From positions 55,056,627 to 55,120,626 of the forward strand of contig NC_077223.1 in assembly GCF_024763615.1 (NCBI RefSeq): a DNA stretch of 64,000 bases, given 5' to 3'. Positions within the stretch are counted from its first letter, which is position 1. Each line of letters begins with the position of its first letter. Of the stretch, positions 34,401 through 43,031 are shown one piece after another. Under the pieces are notes generated by a model. It did no database searches. It was not told the origin of the DNA and was given only the letters and a program-made list of their open reading frames with translations. A program made the translations under genes and the position numbers. Source of the DNA: Phlebotomus papatasi (Eukaryota > Arthropoda > Insecta > Diptera > Psychodidae).

Positions 34401-37240
34401 CGTAGACTAATGAAAAAACGGTAAATTACTTAGGGGAGGGTGGGGCAGTTAACGACGGGGCAGTTTTAATTTTTGCATATTCTTCTTATCCCTTTGAAAG
34501 GAATGAGATAGAACCATTATGTTATTGAAGAGATAACTGAGACCCATGTTCATAAAAATAATTAATTTCGTGACGCTTCTCGTTTGAATTCTGTAATTGA
34601 TTTTATAAAACTGCATCAAAATGAAACTTTTTTTAATGTCTTATTTTCAACAGTTTCTGAACTATTGCACTTATCTATCAAAGTAACATAATTATATTAA
34701 ATTACCAGTGGTTTTATGATTATTATAAGGCATTTAGCGTTGAATGAAATCCAAGACGGTTCTGACAATTTTCATTTGAGTTCCGAAAGTTCGTGAGGGG
34801 CAGTTTCATGCAAGCACACGGAGAAGTTTTCAGTGTCTAACAATTTACTTTTTTAATTAAAATTAACTTAAAATGATCATTGAAAACGTTTTGTAGCTGT
34901 TTTGTCGATGAAGTTCAAAATTATGGAAAGTAGTATTTCCTAAAAGTTCATTAAAAAAAAATTTTAAAAAAAATCTTTCAGTGTTTTTAAGTGCTTAAAA
35001 ATGATGAATTTTATTGTTTTAATATATAATATTTTCAGAATGTTTTCAGCAAGATATTGTAAATTTTTTTTAGTAATATAAAAATTCAAGACTTTAAAAT
35101 ACTATTATAAAACTGTTATACTAAAAAGGACATGTCCTAAAGCGATATAATGACCCAACAATGTACAGAATTAGCTTAGCAACAAAAGACATTTCATTCG
35201 GCGGACTCTACTACAGTGGAGTCTCGCTATAGTCCATATTTGGTTTCAAATTTGACACTTGGGTCGCACTATAGTCTATGTAATTTTTTAAAATTATCAA
35301 CGGTTTTTAGTATTGAAATTGCTCGACGGCTTCCACTTTCTTTGCGATTGTGGTACTTGTCCTTGCTTTCTTCATTATGGATCACAATTATCACAACTAC
35401 TTAATAGTTTGCCAAAAATATTAAAATAATTATGCATGTCGCATACTAAAAAACATAACCTAACTTAAAATCAGTGTTTTGAAATCAACGGTCGATAAAT
35501 TGTGGACTATAGAGCGATGGCCTATAGCGAGACTCTACTGTATAAATAAATTTCAACATTTTGACAAAAGTGGCAATAGAGGTTCCCTGTCGAAGAGTTG
35601 TTCCTTCGAACCTATGGCAATATTTTTTAATAGCTAGTCTTGTCACACATTTCTTTGAAAAAAATAGGTCAAATGCATTAAAGGGACACTGAGAAAAAAA
35701 CGGGGGTGCGATTAACTTTTTTTCCTCATAGCTTTAACACTTTTTAGGTGTAAAAACATATCAACATTCTTTAATGTTGTATACCTTTGTAAGGGTAAAA
35801 TTAACATGAAAAAGGGTAACTCTAACCCCTAATACACCCAAAAAGGGCAATATTTACACCGATTTCGGATTAATACTGCAGGGTAAAATTAACCTTTCCG
35901 GAATATTATTTTAACTTTTTCGGATTTCTCTCAGTGAATATGGATAAAAAATATGAGGTGTTTGAAGCCGCAAATTGTGTGCGAAGCCTGAAAAAATTCC
36001 CCTGTATATTTTATACTTACATTTGTGTGTTTCTATTGTCTGTATGTGATCCAAATCCATTTGACTTGTGATGCTAAAAACATCCACTTGCCCCAGTATT
36101 CTTCACCAGAAAGATCATTTTTGAATCCTGAGAGAAAACTACGCCTAGACTCGGTGAAAACTGCGGAGATGTTACTTTGAGAGGTGTCAAAAGAGCTGGT
36201 TTAGTCTTTGAATCAAAGTGGAAGAGTTTAATTTGGGTATCTGTTGAATAGATCAAAATCTCTCCACTTGGTGGCAAAGCTGAACTAATAATTGTTTCTG
36301 TATCGCGACTCTGAAGCTCAAGAAGCTTCTGTAGATCATGAGAGTGTTCCTGGACAGATCCCAACTGCCATATTTCCAAGTGATTAAAATATTTAAGGAC
36401 CAATAGGCGATTTTCCGTAACTTCTCCGCAAGTTGATCGAAACAATGGAGCAAGTTTTGTGACACAAAGATTTTCGTCGCATCTTCATTTACCACCAGGC
36501 ACAGTGCATTTGTCTTGAGAGCTTGATAGCTCTCAGTTTGACTACCTAACTTTCCATCGAAGAAAACTACCCTGCCAGCCGAATCCGCTGACACGATGAC
36601 ATCATCAGGAAGATACTGTATTGCCCATACGACAATTTCTGTCTTCAGCCCAATCCTTGAGAGTGTCATTCGATGCAAAGCATGTCCATTTTCAACATTC
36701 CACACTCTAACCGTGCCTACAGACCCCGTGGCGAGAAAATCACCAGAAGGGCTAAATTTGCAGCACAGAATCCTCCCTTCCTGCTTGTCAAAAGTTCTTT
36801 CGTACACCAGCATCTCTTCCATTCGACAAATATTGATGTATCCCTCTTCTGTTCCCACTGCTACTTTGTCTTTGTGCACATCCAGACACCATATGGATGT
36901 TCCTGTAACTATGAGACTCTGCTGTGGCTCCAGAGACTTTAGATTCCAGCACACAATTTCGCCGGAAAGCCCTGCAGACAACAAACACTCATTCACCCAA
37001 GCCAGAGTCTCAATTGAAGCATTTTGTGCACCAAAAATCACTCTGTCCATATAGGGAGTACCCTCAACATTCCACAATTCTATAGATGCATCTGATCTGT
37101 AATGAAAAAGTCTCCGTAGATTAGTTTCCGGGAAGGGATTACAAATGTAAACAAGAATCCTAACCTCGAAAGAGCAAAGCATCTGCTGCATTGTAGGCCA
37201 TACATGTAATCCCTCGTGGTTGTAAACTGTAGAATCTCAT
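24756..37240 (-). CDS. UTP4: Utp4/cirhin, WD40 subunit of the SSU processome (interrupted)
   Basis: The family acts in the nucleolus in the UtpA (t-UTP) complex, which binds nascent pre-rRNA and supports 18S rRNA processing. Exons: 37,240-37,165; 37,091-36,021; 25,420 to about 24,918; 24,875-24,756. The first starts MRFYSLQPRGITCMAYN after an in-frame TGA, matching the family N-terminus; the last ends QLPPPLKIKKYGTG, the family's typical C-terminus. WD40 blades are clear, e.g. DASIELWNVEG and PSGDFLATGSVGTVRVWNVE. The frame breaks twice in the long exon: near 36,460, where about 80-100 residues of propeller also seem to be missing, and at the GGGG of 36,091-36,094. The second intron is 10.6 kb. 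Family assignment is firm; whether this copy works is not. Confidence 0.85.
26132..27928. mobile_element. TA-type element (M) with GGGTGTCCCA ends, interrupted by F2
   Basis: Left GGGTGTCCCATAAATTACGC and right, reversed, GGGTGTCCCAGAAATCACCC; CAAGATT words follow on both sides. A left TA is present. Without the nested F copy it is about 930 bases. GGGTGTCCCA ends are common among Tc1/mariner-like elements. No transposase frame remains. Confidence 0.65.
26222..27089. mobile_element. MITE family F, copy 2
   Basis: Ends GGGGAGACTGGGGCAAAAAG and TTTTTGCCCCAGTCTCCCC with TA on both sides; colinear with the copy at 6,084. It sits inside element M, which sits inside repeat L, which sits inside a Utp4 intron. 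Confidence 0.9.
28240..28600. repeat. Diverged Q-family fragment with hairpin end
   Basis: Ends in ACTGCTCTCTCCGTGGAATT followed by CGAGCAGTAAAATGAT. This matches the hairpin end of the Q repeats at 30,001 and 53,939 (ACTGCTC pairing with GAGCAGT). The GGATGGACAGACGGACAAAC tract recalls the tract in family G. Confidence 0.5.
28604..28748. mobile_element. 145-base MITE with GCCCAGCACACAATAA ends
   Basis: GCCCAGCACACAATAA at the left pairs with TTATTGTGCGCTGGGC at the right; the interior is also partly palindromic (AAACATGTTTTTCAAAT). No coding capacity. I believe similar ends occur widely in insect genomes, but this is recollection, not checked. Confidence 0.75.
28813..29049. mobile_element. 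piggyBac-type MITE, 237 bases
   Basis: Flanked by TTAA on both sides (28,809-28,812 and 29,050-29,053). Left end CACTAAACCTACCGACC; right end GGTAGGTTTAGTCAGTG. A TTAA duplication with a CACT start is typical of piggyBac relatives. GACCG/CGGTC words recur inside. No transposase. Confidence 0.8.
29054..29777. other. AT-rich intronic DNA
   Basis: No repeat, exon or RNA gene recognised in this part of the Utp4 intron. Confidence 0.4.
29778..29982. mobile_element. Short GGGGAAAGT-type MITE, 205 bases
   Basis: Left GGGGAAAGTACTCTTCC with GCGTTCATGCC following; right end reversed GGGAAATTCCTCTCCC with ACGTTCATACC following. The left flank is TA; the right flank is TC. Confidence 0.55.
30001..31198. 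repeat. Repeat family Q, copy 1, three tandem units
   Basis: Begins with an ACTGCTTGAACTCAAAGAGA hairpin and ends CATTCCGCAAAGCTGGGACG then CTTTGCCAT. Inside are three head-to-tail units of about 320 bases starting GCCCAAGCTTTTTCAATGAT (about 30,186, 30,497 and 30,815). Each contains GGAAAATTCGCCATTTTGAA and GGCTGCATCGGTCTTCAT. Two units have an open frame of 88-97 codons, probably a by-product. A reversed copy is at 52,086-53,939. Confidence 0.8.
31290..31440. repeat. Fragment of the 51.6-kb foldback element
   Basis: AAACGATGCGAATTTTCTCT and TCCTCATCTCGTCTCATGAG match the right arm and loop region of the foldback element at 51,593-51,811. Confidence 0.55.
31600..32480 (+). pseudogene. Decayed LINE reverse transcriptase (3' part)
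   Basis: Plus-strand translation near 31,690-31,810 gives FEDDLVLFGSSKEKLRRTID, the palm motif with the catalytic Asp-Asp (usually Ala/Tyr-x-Asp-Asp), followed after a stop by VNVDKSEVM. A later frame (32,150-32,470) gives THRDRVRNVAVRDEL and QLQWYGRIRRI...NEERFP, typical of the C-terminal end of LINE polyproteins. Several stops and frame changes separate these parts, so it is a relic. It lies antisense to Utp4 in its long intron. Confidence 0.75.
32481..33264. other. LINE tail and AT-rich intronic DNA
   Basis: Up to about 32,740, GTAATTTTTGAGTTTTTC-like words recur and may be the LINE 3' tail. After that there are family-L-like words (AACCGGTAAACCGCG near 33,100) and otherwise nothing recognised. 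Confidence 0.35.
33265..34141. mobile_element. MITE family F, copy 3
   Basis: Left end GGGCAGATTGGGGCAAAAGT (diverged), right end TTTTTGCCCCAGTCTCCCC, TA on both sides. Colinear with the copies at 6,084 and 26,222, with small deletions. In the Utp4 intron. Confidence 0.85.
34434..35213. other. Truncated GGGG-type element and AT-rich DNA
   Basis: TA followed by GGGGAGGGTGGGGCAGTT at about 34,434 looks like a left end; a GGGGCAGTTT word recurs near 34,798, but I could not find a matching right end. The rest is AT-rich intronic DNA. Confidence 0.35.
35214..35540. mobile_element. Pogo-like MITE (family I relative), 327 bases
   Basis: Starts CAGTGGAGTCTCGCTATAGT and ends with CTATAGCGAGACTCTACTG, flanked by TA. 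The ends resemble, but are not identical to, those at 13,439 and 40,244, suggesting a separate subfamily. Confidence 0.75.
35687..35936. mobile_element. MITE with CACTGAGAAA ends, 250 bases
   Basis: Left CACTGAGAAAAAAACG and right CGGATTTCTCTCAGTG, with AACTTTTT words inside both ends and GGGTAA(A/C)-type words in the middle. The ends resemble those of element K. Target duplication unclear. Just inside the Utp4 intron's 5' part. Confidence 0.6.
36021..37240 (-). pseudogene. UTP4: Utp4/cirhin 5' exons with two frame breaks
   Basis: Exon 1 is 25 codons plus one base, donor G|GTTAGG. Exon 2 begins AT|GCA after ATCAG, giving ...LLFR-DASIELW. Its frame runs to NEDATKIFVS, then the homologous sequence resumes in another frame at TKLAPLFRSTC with a blade or more missing and no room for an intron. 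A second shift at CCCC (plus strand 36,091-36,094) moves from KNTG to VDVFSITSQMDLDH, which runs to a good donor, AAAT|GTAAGTATAA. Intact splice sites and otherwise preserved protein favour assembly or sequencing error, or a recent lesion, over an old pseudogene. Confidence 0.6.
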
Positions 37241-37316
37241 AGTGTGGAGGTGGGAGAGGTTTTTTTCTGTCCACTTCCATCACATTCTCTTCACTTTTTT
37301 CACAATTTTCCACCAT
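37165..37316 (-). other. Upstream ATG/overlapping frame in the Utp4 leader
   Basis: An ATG at 37,316 opens a frame (MVENCEKSEENVMEVDRKKP...) that is out of register with, and overlaps, the Utp4 start at 37,240. If it is in the mRNA it could dampen Utp4 translation. The family match begins only in the 37,240 frame, so this is not the real N-terminus. Confidence 0.45.
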
Positions 37317-37656
37317 CACCGCGAATCAAAACAAATCCACGTGAGAATTTTTACTTTCACTTCCCCTTGTTTAATTCATGTGTTCGTCATGTGAGGCGCT
37401 ACTAGTCTTCGTTAAGTTTAATTTTCATAAATGGGACGGGAGTGTGTTTTAACGGATTGCTTTGCAAAAAAGTTTTTTGTAATAAAAGATTTTCTGACCA
37501 AAATCTCTCCCAGGGAATGATTGTGCTACAATAAAAATAACCATGAGTGACTCTATGATGTCTCTGATGAGGTATCTTGTGGTATTTCTTCTAGATAAGC
37601 ACATTGAGCTCGATTTATTGAGTAATTTGAATTGATAGGGTGTTTCTGGTCAGTTA

Positions 37657-38438
37657 TTTTGTAAGGAAATACGTTTATTGAGCCAATTTCTAAAAGGTAA
37701 TTTTGCTTTTGTGACTATTCTCAAAAATGCTGAGGCAAATACTACCAGACATTAAGTATTATCATATTTTAATTCGCTTCATTACGGGCTTCTGTAAATT
37801 TGAAAAAAAAATACCTAGAGGACATATTTTCATAAGAAATTTATTCATCTACACCTTTATAAAACACCGTTTTCTCTGCGAGAAAAGTGAGAAAACGAGA
37901 AAGGCGCTTCTCAAGCTATTTTAGAAAAAAAAACACACAAAAGACTGCAATCGTTTGACCAATGCAAACAACAAGCGATGAGACATGATAATGACGTTTC
38001 TTTTCGCCGTGAGACATCAGAAATTGCTTCGAGTTTTTGTTACTTTTTGCCCTATACCTTTTGTTACTTTTTACCCCAAGTGACCATTTTTAATAAAAGG
38101 ATTTCTGGAGAAAAGAACTTTTGTGAAATTCTAAAATAGATAGCGGATTTGTATTCAAAAATCTAAATTATTTAGAAAATATTCACCAGTGCATCAATTT
38201 TGGGAAATAAGAGGTAATAATTGTTATCTTCTGCAAGGAAAATATTTCAAAAATAGGGCTAAAAATTTCTATAGTTTTTATTTTCTAAATTCCTTGTTCG
38301 AATACTAAGAAACTTACGTCATTGAAGAAGGTCTATGGAGGCTATCTATAGAAAAAAATTTGAGCCGCTATCTTTTTTACCTTGGAAGATATTGAATTTT
38401 GAATTTTTCGATTTGTGACTTTTTGCCTCAGTCTCCCC
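37657..38438. mobile_element. MITE family F, copy 4 (reversed, truncated)
   Basis: Its right border is the TTTTTGCCTCAGTCTCCCC end, before TA; internal sequence is complementary to copy 2 through TTTTGTAAGGAAATACG near 37,660, where it stops. About 100-150 bases of the far end are missing. Confidence 0.8.
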
Positions 38439-38700
38439 TACTTTTTGGCCAGAGTTCTTCAATAAATGGTTAGAATATTTTAAAAAAAAAGTGATTGCCG
38501 TATTTCTGCGGCTGTTATTCGTAATTTCCATCTTCAGGCTGGATCCTAGAAGCAATTAATTTGTTTCTTGAACATTCTTAATTTATTATTCTTAATTTAA
38601 TTCTTGTCATTCTCTATTTTCTGATTTTTCCTCTTTTTTCTGATTTTTTTTTTATCACAATTGTAAAAGGGATGACCCTATTCTTGTGATTAAATAAAGT

Positions 38701-38721
38701 AATAATAATAATAATAATAAA
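38701..38721. repeat. (AAT)n microsatellite
   Basis: Seven tandem AAT units. Confidence 0.8.
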
Positions 38722-38930
38722 ATGTACCTTAATAAAAAAAATTAAAGTTTATTCTGAAAAAGTGGCAAAATATTTTCAAATTTCCCGCGTCGCATCATAG
38801 TATACATTCAGGCGCATTTAAATAATGATTTCATAAATTGACGCCCAAAAGTAGGCAAACCTGCATAATTGTATGTGCATAATTCCGTCAGGTGAATAAT
38901 CTCGAAGTGCATAATACCGGGACTGAGTGT

Positions 38931-40963
38931 ATTAGGTAAGATTCTTAATAATCTCACATACTATAATCCTAACAAAATTTCATGTCGTTCGATCGAGCTC
39001 AAACTTGGCCAAAATGTGTTTCAGCACTTCCTGATCACGAATATATGTATATGTAGCTAATTTACGTTCCCGGCCGGCCGGCCGGCCGCTCTTTGGAGCT
39101 TAATAGCTCCTAAACTAAAAGAGATATCGACTTGCGGTTTTCGGCAAAGGTTGTATATCGGGTGAAAATTGCAACTTGGTGCATTGACCTCCCACCTACC
39201 ACCCCTCCTTCCGCCATTTTGAATACCCCCCCCCTTGTTTTGTTTTCTCAATAACTCAGCCCCTATGGCATCGAGCGGGCTCAAATTTTAGTATGTTATA
39301 GCTGGGCCTTAGGGCTTTCCATCAATACCAAACTTAAGGTCCCCCGACCCCCCTGACCCTAGCTATAAGAGTCCAAAAAAAAATTTCTTAAAATAACCAT
39401 AACTCCGGTTCTAATTGTCAGATTTTAAGAAGTGAGGGCTTTTTGGAAAGCTCTCATGAAATGCCACTTCCCATTCTAACATCACAAGTTCATAAAACCA
39501 CCGCTAGGGACGCTATTTTTAAAAACAAAATTTTTCAATTTTATAAATTAAATAACTCAAAAATTCCATTGTGCATCGGGCTGAAATTTTAGTATGTTGT
39601 AGCCGTTGATTATATCTATCAAACAAAAAAATACTTAAGTCGATCCATAACCCCTGACCCCAGCTATAAGGGGTCAAAGTTCGAACACTGACCGGCCTCT
39701 ATCTCCGGTTCTAATTAACATAGCGGCATAAATTTTACCTTTTTGGTTTCGTCTCGATGAGCACTTTCAGATGGAAGTTCAAAAATTCATTACAGGTGGC
39801 GCTGCGATAGCGTCAAAATTCATTGAAATTCAAACTAATTTTTCTCAAAAACGGCATTGGGCTAGTTAATGAAATTTTAGTATGTTGTAGTCCAGTCTAG
39901 GACGTTTCCAAAATGGTGCGTAAGTGCGCTGTGGTTTCAATAGAACCAGAGATATGAGGGGTCAAAGTTCACGAAATTCAAAAAAATCATATCTCCGGTT
40001 CTATGTGACCGATTTTGATAAGTGAGGGCTTAAACGAAAGATCTCACCAAATGCTACAACTTTCTAGAACACTTGAACTTCGTGGGACCAACACCAGGGC
40101 GCCACAGTCGAAAAACCAATTTCAATATCACATAACCTCAATTATATCGTCTGTCGCTGAACCGATTTTGATGATTACTTCGACATAATTGTAGAGCACA
40201 TTTGTCTCTATATTTCGTGCATACATCATTTCTCGATCAGATACAGTAGACTCTCTCTCAATCGGGAATATGGGGCAAAATGTCATCCGGTTTAGCGATA
40301 GAATTAAGCGTCAAAGCCTTTGTAAATTCCACAAAAAGCGCTCAATTATAAAGAATCACGATAAAATAGGAAGAACTACAGCGAATTTGAGCGAATTAGC
40401 TTCATAATTAAACGTGAAAATTGTTAACAAAATTTGTTGCCCGATTGAAAAAATGCCGATTGAGTGAGAGTCTACTGTAATGCGATCTGTCCGATTTTGT
40501 CGTTTAAGTGTGAAAAAATTGATTTTTCCCATAATAACGCTTTGAAACCACTCAGATGCCAATTTGACTGCCTCTACTCCACCAAGACACTTAAGATAGG
40601 GTTTTAAATGGAAAGTCTCACAAAATACAACAATTCTTTGATATAGTTGAAGTTCATCAAATGAACACTTGGGGCGATCTGGTCGAAAAAACGAGTTTAG
40701 AAACAAACTGATTAATCGATTAGATCAAGTTCTACGGCAAAATTATAGAGAACATTATGGTCTACATTTCACCCATATAACACTTTTCTGTCACCCCATC
40801 CAAATCTTTGATATTTTGGTTTAAATACAAAATTTGTATAATTTCACGAATTTGATTCAAGATAACTGAATGGCGTACCCCAACTTCAGCTCTAAATCGA
40901 ATTTGCATGCATTCCGAGTTAGCTCACATTAAGAATCTCACCTACATAAGCCGGTTAGGATTA
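38931..40963. repeat. Repeat family G, copy 3 (near full length)
   Basis: Starts ATTAGGTAAGATTCTTAAT and ends AAGAATCTCACCTACATAAG then CCGGTTAGGATTAT. It serves as the reference that shows the insertions in copies 1 and 2, and is itself interrupted only by the MITE at 40,244-40,477. CCGGCCGG tract at about 39,070. No coding capacity. Confidence 0.8.
40244..40477. mobile_element. Pogo-like MITE (family I), copy in G3
   Basis: CAGTAGACTCTCTCTCAATC to GATTGAGTGAGAGTCTACTG, flanked by TA. G copy 1 has the empty site (GATCAGATAATGCGATC). 234 bases, no transposase. Confidence 0.85.
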
Positions 40964-42985
40964 TCTGTCCCTTTCTTTCAGTTTGTTCCTAATTGTAAAG
41001 TAGAAATCTAGAATATGTTCTTGCAAATCTCCAATTCCTTACTCTATGTAGAAAATAAAGCTCAAAAGTGATGAATTTTCAAACTACCGCAACTGATAAA
41101 TGATTTTTATTATTTTTTGTAATTCCAATTTTTTAAGCAGAACGCTTTTGGAAATAGAAACTGCATACTCATACATAACATTTTTCATTAGAGTAAAAAT
41201 TATCATTCGTTTTGGTATTGTCAGAAAAATTACTTACCATTTTTTTTGGCTATTTTGTCCACATCGTCCATAGAGGCAAAAAATAGACTGAATCAATGTT
41301 CGTTGCACCTTCTGAGATATGTATCGGTTTCATGTTATCGCTTTTATTTTTATTGTTGATTTCCAGTTAGTGAAAAGTGTTTCGTCCTCAAATGGTTAAA
41401 GAATTTGTTTAAGATTGACCTTGCAGAAATTATCATTAAAAAAAATTGTTAAAAAGTGAATTTTGAACAATTCTTCTCAGAGCATCCACGTATATTGCTT
41501 TTCTGATTGATTTTTTTTAGAGCATTTACTTAGCATAACAAAACACCACTGATCATCTAAAAATTAAATAATTTCATTAAAATATTTATTAATAATATTT
41601 ATTTACAAATTTTGAAATAACTATACAAAATTATATACATTATAATAATATGTAGGGTTTGCAAATGATAGTCCCACACAAAAGTGAAAATTTATGAACT
41701 CAATAATGAAAATATCCCTCCTTGGGGCATAAATCGCTACGAAATATTGCAATATAACAAGAATTTAACACTTTCAATCAAATGAATGTGTGATAATACA
41801 TGACAGTAAAAAATAAGACGTTACCTACAAATTAATTTGTTTTGAAAACATATTTAATGAGTGGTCAAAATCTTAATTTTAACAAATTTGTCTCATTTAA
41901 ATACAAATTTAAAACAAAAGGTTTCCAAAAAATCCTTATTACAGAATTATTTTATTTATGTTTTTTTAGATAGAACTTTCCAATCTTGTTGGAAATCGTT
42001 TTCAGCCAATTGATTTATTGAGTTTTAAAGATGAATTTCGTGATTAGTTTATTTTATTATTTTTATTATATTTAAACACATTTTATTCCATAAAAGAAAT
42101 TGTATAAAAACTAAAAGTTTAAATATACAATCACAAATGTACAAAACATTTGTCAACTAAGCGTAACAAAAAATCTTTTTCAATTTAATTTTTATTGTTG
42201 ATTTTCAGTCCGTAAAAAGTGTCTCGTCATTAAAGGGTTAATAGCAATATTTAAATAAAAAAATGATTTTTTATGGTTTAACTGTACACCATTAAAAAAT
42301 CTTTCTTGTAATATCGTTTTTACCAAGATTATATTGGAAATAAAATAAATTATTGACTGGTGCAAATTTTATGTAAATCAATTGTTTGAGCTTTTAATTA
42401 TGATTGCTTCAACAAAATAATATGCTAATTTTATTTAGACTAAATAAATTTTTAGAAGACGGTCGAAATACTGATGATGTGTCCAGGAGAGTATTCCCTC
42501 CACAAAAAAAAGCGTTAATAATTCTAATACTCAGGTGACTTTTGTTTAAAAAAATATATTAATTACCTTATATTTTGAATATAAAATTGTGTATATGCGT
42601 ACAAATTCTTATTTCATTCATCCAGTCAGGTATGGAATTTAGTCACAAGTCCGATGACCGTTGACTGGATGATCCCAAAAACTTAGATCACACTATAGAG
42701 CAAATATATGAAAATTGACTATGTCTAATCATTATTTATCGCATCTAATTAACAAACAAAATACTAAGATCTTTAATTTGGTATAATTGATAATTTGAGT
42801 TTTTGACTATGACTCAATGAGACGGTAAGAAACTGATTTTCACTAGTTTTCACATATCGCCAGAGGCATCGGGGAAGAGTTGGAGATTTGCACTTTTTAG
42901 CACAATAACTTTACAAATTATTATGTGATTTTGAGTAAGTATGCTAATTAACTGAGTGTATCCTATTGTTAAAGTTTTCTTTTGC
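40964..42985. other. AT-rich DNA with old repeat fragments
   Basis: About 41,150-41,400 is a reversed, diverged copy of sequence near 2,710 and 3,990-4,200. A TTTATTGTTGATTTTCAGTC-like end recurs at 42,190-42,240. No gene recognised. Confidence 0.4.
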
Positions 42986-42989
42986 ACTT

Positions 42990-42995
42990 TTTATT
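42990..42995 (-). terminator. Likely polyadenylation signal of the sugar porter
   Basis: AATAAA on the minus strand about 40 bases after the stop codon at 43,032. Confidence 0.5.
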
Positions 42996-43031
42996 GATCT
43001 TTTTATGTATGAAGAATATTTGTGCAGTGTG

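Noticed and set aside
36596..37054. Plus-strand frames of 152 and 89 codons
   Set aside because: Antisense shadows of the Utp4 WD40 exon.
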